DNA from: Lachnospiraceae bacterium
GTDB taxonomy: Bacteria; Bacillota; Clostridia; Lachnospirales; Lachnospiraceae
Reading direction: 5' to 3'
Assembly: GCA_014804695.1 (NCBI GenBank)
Contig: JAAUZJ010000010.1
Location: forward strand, 56,120-120,119
DNA: 64,000 nucleotides
Position 1 is the stretch's first letter. Every line of letters starts with the position of its first letter. A program made the translations under genes and the position numbers. This document shows, piece by piece, positions 10,616 to 19,979 of this stretch. Under the pieces are notes generated by a model, which saw nothing but the letters and a program-made list of their open reading frames with translations, did not search any database and was not told the origin of the DNA.

Positions 10616-12070
10616 ATGAAATGCCCAAAGTGTTCAAATGAAATGAAAGAGGGCCAGTTGATCTGCGAAGCATGCGGACATGAGATTAGGATTGTACCTG
10701 ATTTTGAACCTGAAATAGAAAACAGCATAACGGAAACTCTCTCAACGCTTGCAGCGCTGCAGGATGAAGATAAGCCTGATGCGGACAACCATAAAGATAC
10801 TGAAAATATAGAGAAAGAAAAGGACAGTGAAAAAAAGAGAGCGGATAAAAGCCGTAAAATGGGAACAAGGATTGGCATTATTGTATCCGCAGTGTTAATA
10901 CTTTTTCTTTTTGTATATATGTTTTATACTTACCATGTGGGAAGCGTATCTTATCAGGTAGATAAAGCCAAAGAATATGCTGCGCAGGGAGAATACGAAA
11001 AAGCGATCAACTGTCTTGATATTGCTTATAAAAAGGATGATACCCAACCGCAGATTTTGTTCTTAAAAGCGGATTATTATTATCTTTTATTCGATAATGA
11101 ATCTGCGCTTTTGGAATTAAAGAAAATAATTGATAATGGAAGCTATCCTTATGAAGCCGTAGAAGAAGCCTATGATAAAATGGTAGCGATATACTCTAAA
11201 GAAGAACGGTATGAGGATATTAACGAGCTGTTACTTAATTGTAAAGAAGACACGATTGTAAACATGTTTCAGAGCTATCTTGCAAAAGCTCCGGAATTCA
11301 GTTATACGGAAGGAAATTATGAAGAAGTAATTCCGCTTAAGTTAAGCTCTAATACCTCGGGAACCATATATTATACTTCGGACGGCTCCATACCTGATGA
11401 AAAAAGCCGGATTTATACTGCTCCGCTTTTTTTGGAGAGCGGTGATTATACAATAAGCGCTGTCTTTGTCAATGATTATGGGATAAAGAGTGAAGTTGTA
11501 AGCAAAAGTTATCATATAGACATAGAGATACCAAATGAGCCTGAGGTGAATTTAAATAGTGGGGAGTACAATGAGCCAATGCGTATTTCCGTAAGTGCCG
11601 AAAATGGCTGTGATATATTCTATACAACAGATGGAACAGAACCCACTAAGGACAGCGTACCTTATACCGGACCGATTCCAATGCCTCTTGGCACTACGCA
11701 TTTTAAGTTTGTAAATATAAGTGAGGAAGGCGTAGCCAGTGAAGTGACTATGCGTACATATGTACTTAAGCTGGAGGGAACGATTTCTACGGATGAGGCG
11801 GTGGAGGTGCTTATTGACTGCTTGGTAGAAACCGGATATCTGGAGGATAAGAACGGTAATATACCACAGCAGAACGTAACCTACAGTTATCAGTTCAGCT
11901 CCGTGATCAGTATAGACGGAGAGGTTTATTTTACCGTAAATGAATACTATGATGACGGAACCGGCATCTTAAGCAGAACAGATAAAGTTTTTATAGTTCA
12001 GGCGTATACCAAGGAAGTGGCAAAACTTGGATATGGCGAAAATGGAGAATTTAAGGCACTTTTGCTATAA
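10616..12070 (+). CDS. Membrane protein: zinc-ribbon, TM, TPR-like, two chitobiase/hexosaminidase C-terminal-like (CHB_HEX_C_1) repeats
   Basis: MKCPKCSNEMKEGQLICEACG; TM IIVSAVLILFLFVYMFY; repeats SGTIYYTSDGSIPDEKSRIYTAPLFLESG and GCDIFYTTDGTEPTKDSVPYTGPIPMPLG. Confidence 0.8.
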   Translation: MKCPKCSNEMKEGQLICEACGHEIRIVPDFEPEIENSITETLSTLAALQDEDKPDADNHKDTENIEKEKDSEKKRADKSRKMGTRIGIIVSAVLILFLFVYMFYTYHVGSVSYQVDKAKEYAAQGEYEKAINCLDIAYKKDDTQPQILFLKADYYYLLFDNESALLELKKIIDNGSYPYEAVEEAYDKMVAIYSKEERYEDINELLLNCKEDTIVNMFQSYLAKAPEFSYTEGNYEEVIPLKLSSNTSGTIYYTSDGSIPDEKSRIYTAPLFLESGDYTISAVFVNDYGIKSEVVSKSYHIDIEIPNEPEVNLNSGEYNEPMRISVSAENGCDIFYTTDGTEPTKDSVPYTGPIPMPLGTTHFKFVNISEEGVASEVTMRTYVLKLEGTISTDEAVEVLIDCLVETGYLEDKNGNIPQQNVTYSYQFSSVISIDGEVYFTVNEYYDDGTGILSRTDKVFIVQAYTKEVAKLGYGENGEFKALLL

Positions 12071-12140
12071 AAAGTGTTGCAAATTAAATAGATATGAGTT
12101 ATTGTGAAAAAGCACAAGGGAATTTAGGAGGATGGGAGTA

Positions 12141-13022
12141 ATGTATAAGATTTTAGAAGCAAAAGAGCTGACAACTAATATTTACCTCATGGTAGTCGAG
12201 GCAGAGCGTGTTGCCAGATCCTGTCAGCCGGGGCAGTTTATTATCGTAAGAATGGATGATGATGGAGAGAGAATTCCTCTTACTATCTGTGATTACGACC
12301 GGACTAAGGGAACGATTACAATTGTATTTCAGGTTGTTGGAGCTGCAACCCATAAGATGGCTGTACTTAAAGCCGGTGACAGTTTCCATGACTTTGTAGG
12401 TCCGCTGGGCTGTCCGTCGGAGTTTGTAAATGAAGATTTAGAAGCTCTTAAAGCTAAAAAAATGCTTTTTGTGGCAGGCGGTGTTGGAACCGCGCCTGTA
12501 TATCCGCAGGTTAAATGGCTTCATGAAAAAGGAATTGATGCGGATGTTATTGTAGGTGCAAAGACAAAAGATTTATTGATTCTTGAAAAAGAAATGGAAG
12601 CTGTTGCAGGTAATTTATATATCACAACGGATGACGGTTCTTACGGAAGAAGCGGTATGGTAACACAGACAATTAAAGACCTTGTTGAAGAGGGCAAAAA
12701 ATATGATGTCTGTGTAGCTATCGGACCTATGATCATGATGAAATTCGTCTGCAAGATGACGGAAGAACTTAACATACCAACTATAGTCAGTCTGAATCCT
12801 ATTATGGTAGATGGTACAGGCATGTGCGGAGCTTGTCGTGTTACGGTTGGCGGAGAAGTGAAATTTGCCTGTGTTGACGGACCGGAATTTGACGGACACA
12901 AAGTTGATTTCGATCAGGCAATGAAACGCCAGCAGATGTATAAGACCGAAGAGGGAAGAGCTTTCTTAAAAGCTAAGGAAGGCGATACCCATCATGGCGG
13001 CTGTGGAAATTGCGCGGGATAA
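12141..13022 (+). CDS. nfnA: Ferredoxin-NADP+ reductase subunit alpha-like (NfnA; sulfide/dihydroorotate dehydrogenase-type FAD/NAD-binding)
   Basis: GQFIIVRMDDDGERIPLTI, FVAGGVGTAPVYPQ, CGACRVTVGGEVKFACVDGPEFDGHKVDF. Confidence 0.88.
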   Translation: MYKILEAKELTTNIYLMVVEAERVARSCQPGQFIIVRMDDDGERIPLTICDYDRTKGTITIVFQVVGAATHKMAVLKAGDSFHDFVGPLGCPSEFVNEDLEALKAKKMLFVAGGVGTAPVYPQVKWLHEKGIDADVIVGAKTKDLLILEKEMEAVAGNLYITTDDGSYGRSGMVTQTIKDLVEEGKKYDVCVAIGPMIMMKFVCKMTEELNIPTIVSLNPIMVDGTGMCGACRVTVGGEVKFACVDGPEFDGHKVDFDQAMKRQQMYKTEEGRAFLKAKEGDTHHGGCGNCAG

Positions 13023-13128
13023 ACATATATAGACGTTTGCGCAAAAGTGCTATCTGGATTGACGAACTTATACAGAGGTTCGTAATGATTTAATAATCAT
13101 GGACTGAGAAAGGAGCAAAATTATTATT

Positions 13129-14511
13129 ATGGATGTTTTAAATAAAGTGCCTGTACGTGAGCAGGATGCTAAAGTGCGTGCTACAAATTTCGAGGAAGTA
13201 TGCCTTGGATATAATAAAGAAGAGGCAATGAGCGAAGCGGAGAGATGTATAAACTGTAAAAATGCGCAGTGTATAAAAGGCTGTCCGGTTGCAATCAATA
13301 TTCCGGGCTTCATTGAAAAGGTAAAAACCGGTGATATTGAGGCTGCATATCAGGTAATCAGCGAAGCCTCAGCGCTTCCGGCAGTTTGTGGACGTGTATG
13401 TCCGCAGGAAAGCCAGTGTGAGGGTAAGTGTATCCGCGGTATTAAAGGCGAGCCAATTTCAATTGGTAAGCTGGAACGTTTCGTGGCAGACTGGGCAAGA
13501 GAGAATGATGTTAAGCCTGAGGGAGCTAAAGAAAAGAAGGGGAAAAAGGTCGCAATTATCGGTTCCGGTCCTGCAGGACTTACCTGTGCAGGTGACCTTG
13601 CCAAAATGGGCTATGACGTAACTATTTTTGAAGCGTTGCATGAAGCGGGCGGCGTTCTTGTGTATGGTATTCCGGAATTCCGTCTTCCTAAGAAAGATGT
13701 TGTTGAAAAAGAGATTGAAAATGTAAAATCACTTGGCGTAAAAATAGAGACAAACGTTGTTATCGGTAAGTCGGTAACAATTGACGAATTGATGCAAAAC
13801 GAAGGTTTTGACGCCGTATTTATCGGCTCAGGCGCAGGACTTCCTAAATTCATGGGTATTCCGGGCGAGCAGTCTAACGGTGTATTTTCAGCTAATGAAT
13901 ACTTAACAAGAAGTAATCTTATGAAGGCATTTAATGAAGATTCCAATACTCCGATCATGAGAGGTAAGGAAGTAGCAGTTGTAGGCGGCGGCAACGTTGC
14001 TATGGATGCTGCAAGAACCGCACTCAGACTTGGTGCAAAAGTGCATATTGTATACAGAAGAAGTGAGGAAGAGTTACCTGCCCGTGTGGAAGAAGTACAT
14101 CATGCAAAAGAAGAAGGGATTATTTTTGACTTACTTACAAATCCGACAGAGATCATTGCCGACGAGAACGGCTGGGTCTGCGGCATGAAATGTATTAAGA
14201 TGGAGTTAGGAGAGCCTGATGCGTCCGGCAGAAGACGTCCTGTAGAAATTCCGGGTTCTGAATTTGTAATGGATGTGGATACGGTTATCATGTCTCTTGG
14301 AACCTCACCTAATCCGCTGATTTCTTCTACTACCGAAGGTTTGGAAGTGAATAAGTGGAAATGTATCGTTGCCGACGAAGAGCATGGAAAAACTACCAAA
14401 GAAGGTGTGTATGCCGGCGGTGATGCGGTAACAGGAGCAGCTACGGTTATCCTTGCAATGGGAGCAGGTAAGGCTGCGGCGAAAGGAATTGATGAGTATT
14501 TGTCAAAGTAA
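13129..14511 (+). CDS. gltA: NADPH-dependent glutamate synthase small-chain-like / NfnB
   Basis: CINCKNAQCIKGCPV Fe-S motif, GSGPAGLTCAGDLAKMGYDVTIFEA, GGGNVAMDAARTALRLGA; downstream of nfnA-like gene. Confidence 0.9.
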   Translation: MDVLNKVPVREQDAKVRATNFEEVCLGYNKEEAMSEAERCINCKNAQCIKGCPVAINIPGFIEKVKTGDIEAAYQVISEASALPAVCGRVCPQESQCEGKCIRGIKGEPISIGKLERFVADWARENDVKPEGAKEKKGKKVAIIGSGPAGLTCAGDLAKMGYDVTIFEALHEAGGVLVYGIPEFRLPKKDVVEKEIENVKSLGVKIETNVVIGKSVTIDELMQNEGFDAVFIGSGAGLPKFMGIPGEQSNGVFSANEYLTRSNLMKAFNEDSNTPIMRGKEVAVVGGGNVAMDAARTALRLGAKVHIVYRRSEEELPARVEEVHHAKEEGIIFDLLTNPTEIIADENGWVCGMKCIKMELGEPDASGRRRPVEIPGSEFVMDVDTVIMSLGTSPNPLISSTTEGLEVNKWKCIVADEEHGKTTKEGVYAGGDAVTGAATVILAMGAGKAAAKGIDEYLSK

Positions 14512-14564
14512 TGGCTAAAATGCTTTTTTTGGAATTGTGTATCTGTTAAAATTACATTATATAT

Positions 14565-14602
14565 AAATGTCCCGGCGCTTACTTACAACGCCGGGGCATT
14601 TA
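14565..14602. terminator. Bidirectional hairpin terminator between convergent gltA/nfnB and flagellin
   Basis: AAATGTCCCGGCGC...GCCGGGGCATTT. Confidence 0.8.
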
Positions 14603-14627
14603 TTGCTTTGCCGTTATGAAAATCTGT

Positions 14628-17600
14628 TTATTGTAAAAGATTTAAAAGCTTTTTAATGTTTTCGTTTGACTGTGCAAGCATTTTATGCCCAGCCTGCAAG
14701 AGTATACTTAAGTTGGAATATCTTATCATTTCTGTTGAAAGATCCGTATCGCGGATACGGGATTCGCTTGCCTGGACACGGTCAATAATAATATCATTGT
14801 TATTAATTGTGTGTTCCAAACGATTCTGTATTGCACCGTAAGTGCTTCGTTTGGAGCTTAACAGATTAATAGCCTCTTTTATACGGACGTTCGCTTTCTC
14901 AGCATATTTTTGCTTGCTGATAGTAATGGAATTAATACCCAAGGCAGTGGAACTGACGCTTATGCGTGGTATTTCCATAGTTTGGTTTGCCTCGGAACCG
15001 ACTTGAATCACTAATGGATCAAGGGAATCTCTGCCTTCCTCCTCCAAGAATAGCGTGCTCCTCGCACTTCCACCGATATCAGTTATCGAGTGGGATCCCA
15101 AAGCTTTATAGGCAATTTGCAGGTGTCCATTCTCAATAGATGCTTTCAGAGGCGCGGATTTGCCGTTATCATCCCCATTTTCAAACTTTTCATTCAAGAG
15201 ATTGGCGAACTCTTCTGTAGTGTAGTACGTATTCTCCGGAAATGTGTATTGATAAGGAACTGAGTCCGCAGAAAGTGTAAGTACATTCTGTCCCGGCTTA
15301 AAAGTAATGCCGTTTGACAGATTTTTTGTTCCTTCTATATAAGTCGCATTGGGATTGATTGTTGTCTTGTAGAAAAGAAAGCCTGCCGCGCTGCCGCGTA
15401 CACCGTCTATAATGTATTGTCCTACATGAGGTTCCGCACCGTCCTTTTTTGTTAGTTTGATCTGTAGCGCAACATCATCAATGGCACCAACAACCTCTGT
15501 ATTCTTTCCACCGATAGAGACCTCTATATTAAAGTCATAAAATCCCTTTGCCTCAAATTCTTTCTGTATTTCTTCTTGCAGTTTTTCGGCAATTTCATCA
15601 CCGGTATAAGTGCCTTCAGGAATCTTTATATTCATATCAATTGTATGACTGCCATTGGAGTCTGGATAAGTAAAATCAAAAGTAAAAATGTCATTAGCTC
15701 CATCTATAATTTCAACAGTCTCTGTGCTCAAATCCTTGCGTCCGATAATATAGGCATCATCAAAGCCATAGTATTGGCCTTTTGTTACGCTTACATTTTT
15801 GTTCATACTCTGGGTGATGAGTACGTTTTCATAAAAGCTGTCTGATGCAGTAATAGAGCCTGCGGAAGAGGAGAACTCAAGCCTTCCGTCCGTTGTAATA
15901 TCAACAGTGATTTTTCCATTTAAAGCGCTGTCAGCGTCAATAGCAGCCTGTACTGCATTTTTCAAAGAGTCTTTGTCATATTTGCCTTCAGCAATTGTAA
16001 TCTCGGCAGAAATCCTAGAAGAACCTTGACCAATTGTTAAGTTCAGCTTATTGTTGCTGCTGTCTAACGTTATCGAATCAGAAACAGCGTAGCGGGTACG
16101 TAAAATGGACTTACTTGCAGGCTGGGAGTAAGGATCGCTAGTGGAAGTCGTCGTTCCATGAATAGCGCTCCAGGCGGAACTGCTTTGATCAAAGTAAATA
16201 TGGTAGCGGCCAGCTTTGTCCTCATTAGGTATAGCAGTCAGGGTAAGCTTATTATTCTTATATTCAGCTGTTATGCTGCTAAAGTAGATATTGTTTGATG
16301 ATTTCATTTGGTTATTTATTTGTGTAACAATATCATTTATACTATAAGTTCCTACAGGCAGGGTAACGGTTTGAGTAACGGTGCTTTGACCTTCGATGTA
16401 AGAATAGAAGGTGATTTGATTCGCGTTGCTCGTAATCTTTATATCATTCTGTCTGTTAGCGGAAATTGAAACGGAAGCCGATGCAAAATCTGTTATCTGT
16501 GTCTCCGTAGTTCCCTCTTTTGATATTACCCTTCCTGCGCTAGAGCTATAAGTTGCGCTGTTTATACTTGTCGTAGTGCCTACGAACAGTTTTTCATAGG
16601 TATCGTTTTTATGGTCGTTATCAACCTCAATGGTCTGGACATCAGCAGTCTGTGCAACGATGGAAATTCTTCCGGAAGAAGAGTTGTACTGAAACTCAAT
16701 CGCAATCTTATCTTTTATCTCAGCAAAGGAAGAATTTTCTTTAAGTTTGTTTATAAAGTCCTGTCCATTTGTATAATGTCCGCTAATACCGCTTATGGTA
16801 TAAGTCTGTCCGTTATTGATATTTAAAGTCAAGGTATCATTAGGCAGTGTAAATTCGTTCCTTAGATTGGCATACCCAGTAAAATGCGCAGTATTTCCGG
16901 TACTTGTAGTAGGTAACCAATTTGTGATACAAAATAGAGCATTATAAGTATTGACAGCGACAGAATCCGTCGTATCAAATTCCAGAGAGCTGTTGCTGCC
17001 ATATAGCAGGCTGGATAGTGTTAAATAATAACCACCTCCACTATAAGTAGTATAGGCTTTTACGGCGTCTTTAAGTCCTTTCGCTTCAAGCTGATTATTG
17101 ATTTCATCACGGATCTCCGAAATGGTATACCCACCATCCTTATCCTCAAACTTAATTTCCGTATATTCCGACGCACCGTTTACTTTAAAACGCAGGATAT
17201 TATTCCCATTTTCACTGGATAATTTGAAATTACCAGTAGACGAAGAACTGTAGTAAGCCGTGCCTGTGATAGAAGCGGCAGTGCTGCTTGAGAAACCATA
17301 CTGTACGTTATCATAAAATACAGAAGAATACTTAATCTCTGCATTTGAATCATCCACTTTAAACATGTTTCCTTTCAGACCGACAATACTTACCGAGTCT
17401 CCGCCAGTGATCTGGATGCAGGAGTCTTCATACTCTTTTGCAACAATACCGGCTGCATCAGAATTTCGAGACAGCAATCTATTGATCTCGTTGATCATCT
17501 CGGAACGAGAGTAATACCCGGGAGAAAGGGTTATGGAAATATATTTGGGACCGCTAGCTCTTTCCACATAGAATTCAAGCCGGTCATTTTCTCCGCTTTT

Positions 17601-18422
17601 TATTTCCAACTTAGTTCCTACACTAAATACAGTGGTACCCAGCAGACTGGAAGAAGCGCTGCCATTAAAAGAGTCGAAAAGGAGATAGGAAAGAGAACCA
17701 TCTACAAAATCGATCTTCGTTGGCGTTCCGTCAGCTTTTTCAAAATTCAGATTGCAGTAGCCGTCGCTGGTGAGTTCCAATACAAAGCCGGGATTAGAAG
17801 GTATCATGTTGCTTAAAGCATCATCTATTTCATCGATTAACTCCTGTGTAGTATAAACTCCTGCAGGAACCGTAATCGTATAATCGCTGGGCTCATAAGA
17901 GTCAGGCAGATGTATGTTAAGTTCATTGTTCATTTCAGAAACGGTATGAAGCTGGTTGTCATCCCATCTTTTACTTCCGGAAATTTGATAATAAGAAGGT
18001 TCGTGTTGCTCAAATAGAGGAATGCCGGTGCCGAAATCAGATGTGTTATTGATCCGGTCAATTTCTGTGCGGAGCTGGTCAAATTCAACATTCATTGCCA
18101 TACGGTCACTATCGGACCAGGTTCCGTTAAGTGCTTTAATCGTCAATTCATTCATGCGCTGCAGCATAGTATGTATTTCGTCCATAGCGCCGTCTGCAGA
18201 CTGTACGAAAGCAACACCGTCTTTTGTGTTGTTGGTTGCCTGCATCAGCCCCCTGATCTGTCTGCGCATAATTTCGGAAATACCAAGACCGGCTGGATCA
18301 TCGGCAGCGCTATTTATTTTATATCCGGAGGAAACTTTTCTTGTGGATTCCGCATAGGATTCGATGTTGACATTAACGAGACGGATAGCATTCAGTGATT
18401 GAATATTATGTGTAACTTTCAT
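14628..18422 (-). CDS. Giant flagellin (1264 aa) with large repetitive central insert
   Basis: N-term MKVTHNIQSLNAIRLVNVN...KVSSGYKINSAADDPAGLGISEIMRRQIRGL and C-term NVRIKEAINLLSSKRSTYGAIQNRLEHTINN...ASESRIRDTDLSTEMIRYS...QAGHKMLAQSNENIKKLLNLLQ are classic flagellin D0/D1. Confidence 0.93.
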   Translation of the reverse strand: MKVTHNIQSLNAIRLVNVNIESYAESTRKVSSGYKINSAADDPAGLGISEIMRRQIRGLMQATNNTKDGVAFVQSADGAMDEIHTMLQRMNELTIKALNGTWSDSDRMAMNVEFDQLRTEIDRINNTSDFGTGIPLFEQHEPSYYQISGSKRWDDNQLHTVSEMNNELNIHLPDSYEPSDYTITVPAGVYTTQELIDEIDDALSNMIPSNPGFVLELTSDGYCNLNFEKADGTPTKIDFVDGSLSYLLFDSFNGSASSSLLGTTVFSVGTKLEIKSGENDRLEFYVERASGPKYISITLSPGYYSRSEMINEINRLLSRNSDAAGIVAKEYEDSCIQITGGDSVSIVGLKGNMFKVDDSNAEIKYSSVFYDNVQYGFSSSTAASITGTAYYSSSSTGNFKLSSENGNNILRFKVNGASEYTEIKFEDKDGGYTISEIRDEINNQLEAKGLKDAVKAYTTYSGGGYYLTLSSLLYGSNSSLEFDTTDSVAVNTYNALFCITNWLPTTSTGNTAHFTGYANLRNEFTLPNDTLTLNINNGQTYTISGISGHYTNGQDFINKLKENSSFAEIKDKIAIEFQYNSSSGRISIVAQTADVQTIEVDNDHKNDTYEKLFVGTTTSINSATYSSSAGRVISKEGTTETQITDFASASVSISANRQNDIKITSNANQITFYSYIEGQSTVTQTVTLPVGTYSINDIVTQINNQMKSSNNIYFSSITAEYKNNKLTLTAIPNEDKAGRYHIYFDQSSSAWSAIHGTTTSTSDPYSQPASKSILRTRYAVSDSITLDSSNNKLNLTIGQGSSRISAEITIAEGKYDKDSLKNAVQAAIDADSALNGKITVDITTDGRLEFSSSAGSITASDSFYENVLITQSMNKNVSVTKGQYYGFDDAYIIGRKDLSTETVEIIDGANDIFTFDFTYPDSNGSHTIDMNIKIPEGTYTGDEIAEKLQEEIQKEFEAKGFYDFNIEVSIGGKNTEVVGAIDDVALQIKLTKKDGAEPHVGQYIIDGVRGSAAGFLFYKTTINPNATYIEGTKNLSNGITFKPGQNVLTLSADSVPYQYTFPENTYYTTEEFANLLNEKFENGDDNGKSAPLKASIENGHLQIAYKALGSHSITDIGGSARSTLFLEEEGRDSLDPLVIQVGSEANQTMEIPRISVSSTALGINSITISKQKYAEKANVRIKEAINLLSSKRSTYGAIQNRLEHTINNNDIIIDRVQASESRIRDTDLSTEMIRYSNLSILLQAGHKMLAQSNENIKKLLNLLQ

Positions 18423-18508
18423 TTTTATACCTATCTGCGCACTGCGATGCGCATTTGAACTACTTAGGTTGAAAACGCATTTTTATTCAACCTTATATCA
18501 TATATAAT

Positions 18509-18536
18509 GTATCGGAAATGTTTCAAAAAAAGTTTA
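18509..18536 (-). promoter_or_regulatory. Sigma-D/sigma-28-type promoter of giant flagellin
   Basis: On - strand TAAA-N16-TCCGATAC, close to TAAA-N14-16-GCCGATAT consensus, ~90 nt upstream of start. Confidence 0.75.
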
Positions 18537-18602
18537 GCGGATATTACCGGATATCGCAGGTTGCTTTGGTAAAATAGAAATATGTTTACAAAGAGGTGCA
18601 TT

Positions 18603-18799
18603 ATGGCAGAACAGGTTTTGATTCAATTTAGAGCAGACAAAGCGTTGAAACAGGAAGTAACTGAAATATATGAGAGACTTGGAATGGATTTACCTACAAT
18701 GAAGATTCAGCTACCGTTAAGGTATTGAATACTGTTTTTGAAGGGAAGATTATTCCATTGTATCATCAGGACATTTTAATTGAATATAATGATATATAG
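18603..18799 (+). pseudogene. Remnant of RelB/DinJ-type antitoxin fused by deletion to PIN-domain toxin remnant
   Basis: Frame 1: MAEQVLIQFRADKALKQEVTEIYERLGMDLPT..., stops after 41 aa; another frame: DSATVKVLNTVFEGKIIPLYHQDILIEYNDI*, resembling the N-terminal part of COG1569 PIN toxins. Confidence 0.6.
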
Positions 18800-18821
18800 T
18801 AAACGTTAGGATAAAGAAGCA

Positions 18822-19979
18822 TCAGTAAACTGTCTCCACATCTTTAATCAAATTATCTTCCACCTGAAATTTCCATAGAGAGTGCCCTGGCAGACGGTGT
18901 TCTGTGAGATAGTAAGCGCCGTCTAAGGCAGTGATATAGTAAGGCGTACCGCCGCCTATGAAATTGTTATAGATGTCTTCGTAACCGCCATCCATTAAAG
19001 TGGACAGGTCTCTTGTGCGGATGATGGTGGCATAATCCTGATTGCCGGTAATGTCTGTAGAAATAGTAATATAGAAGTAATCTTGAATCGGTGTCAATTG
19101 TATCATGCCCGCCATGCTGTCAGGAACGGGGTAGGTATCAAGAATCTCAAAGCTGTCAAGGGAAGCTCGGATGATAGAAGAGTTACCCGAAACAAAATAT
19201 ATTTCATCATCAACGATGGTGAAAGAGCGCACATAGACATTATTAAGTGTTTCAATACGGCGGATTTCAGTCAGATACATTCGGGTATCGTCCGGGTTAT
19301 GGCGAAACAGATACATCTCACCACTCATGGAGCTCCATGCATAGAAGGTGTCGGTGGGGGCGTCGTAGATGATATAATGCGGTCTGTTTCCGATATTGTC
19401 AAAAGTCTGTGTGTGAACATAAGCATCTTCTTTTTTCTCAAAAATCAGAATGCGGTGCCGCTCTGTATCGTCAATCAGATATACGGTGCCGTCACTTGCG
19501 AGGGTATGTCCCTTGTCTATATCGTCTGTCATGACTTTCCATTCATTAATTGGGCCTGTCAGATTGTCGTTATATATTACCTGATCATGATAGCAGTCTA
19601 CAAGAAAATAAGTACCATCTACTTTGGTGATGTAAGTGGGAACACATAAATCTGTACAGGGATTGGTTTTGATATTTGTGACATTTGTGTCAGAAATGAT
19701 GCCGGATGCACGTATGTACTCTGTAATGAAGTTGGGGGTTCGTGCATCATCTGAGGATACAGCGGAGACGTTCATATCTGTTTTCTTGGATAAATTGTAT
19801 TTGATAATCAAGCCAAGCAGGCAGACGCATAATGTGACTATGAGAAAAATTACTTTTGCTGCAGGGTGGAATATATCTTTTCTTTGTCTTTCTTGAGTGT
19901 TTTTCATTTCGGCGGCTCCTGTGTATTGTTTTCCTGTTGACTGAGTAAGAATGTCTTTTATATATGCTGATATCTCCAC
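18822..19979 (-). CDS. Membrane-anchored protein, probable extracellular beta-propeller-like domain
   Basis: Single TM VIFLIVTLCVCLLGLIIKY, followed by repeated blade-like segments (TYFLVDCYHDQVIYNDNLTG, TVYLIDDTERHRILIFEK, TFYAWSSMSGEMYLFRH); start overlaps end of araC-type gene. Confidence 0.6.
   Translation of the reverse strand: MEISAYIKDILTQSTGKQYTGAAEMKNTQERQRKDIFHPAAKVIFLIVTLCVCLLGLIIKYNLSKKTDMNVSAVSSDDARTPNFITEYIRASGIISDTNVTNIKTNPCTDLCVPTYITKVDGTYFLVDCYHDQVIYNDNLTGPINEWKVMTDDIDKGHTLASDGTVYLIDDTERHRILIFEKKEDAYVHTQTFDNIGNRPHYIIYDAPTDTFYAWSSMSGEMYLFRHNPDDTRMYLTEIRRIETLNNVYVRSFTIVDDEIYFVSGNSSIIRASLDSFEILDTYPVPDSMAGMIQLTPIQDYFYITISTDITGNQDYATIIRTRDLSTLMDGGYEDIYNNFIGGGTPYYITALDGAYYLTEHRLPGHSLWKFQVEDNLIKDVETVY

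Noticed and set aside
19083-19649. 188-aa plus-strand ORF antisense to the membrane propeller-like gene
   Set aside because: No RBS or domain; the minus-strand frame has a TM, repeated blades and operon overlap with araC.
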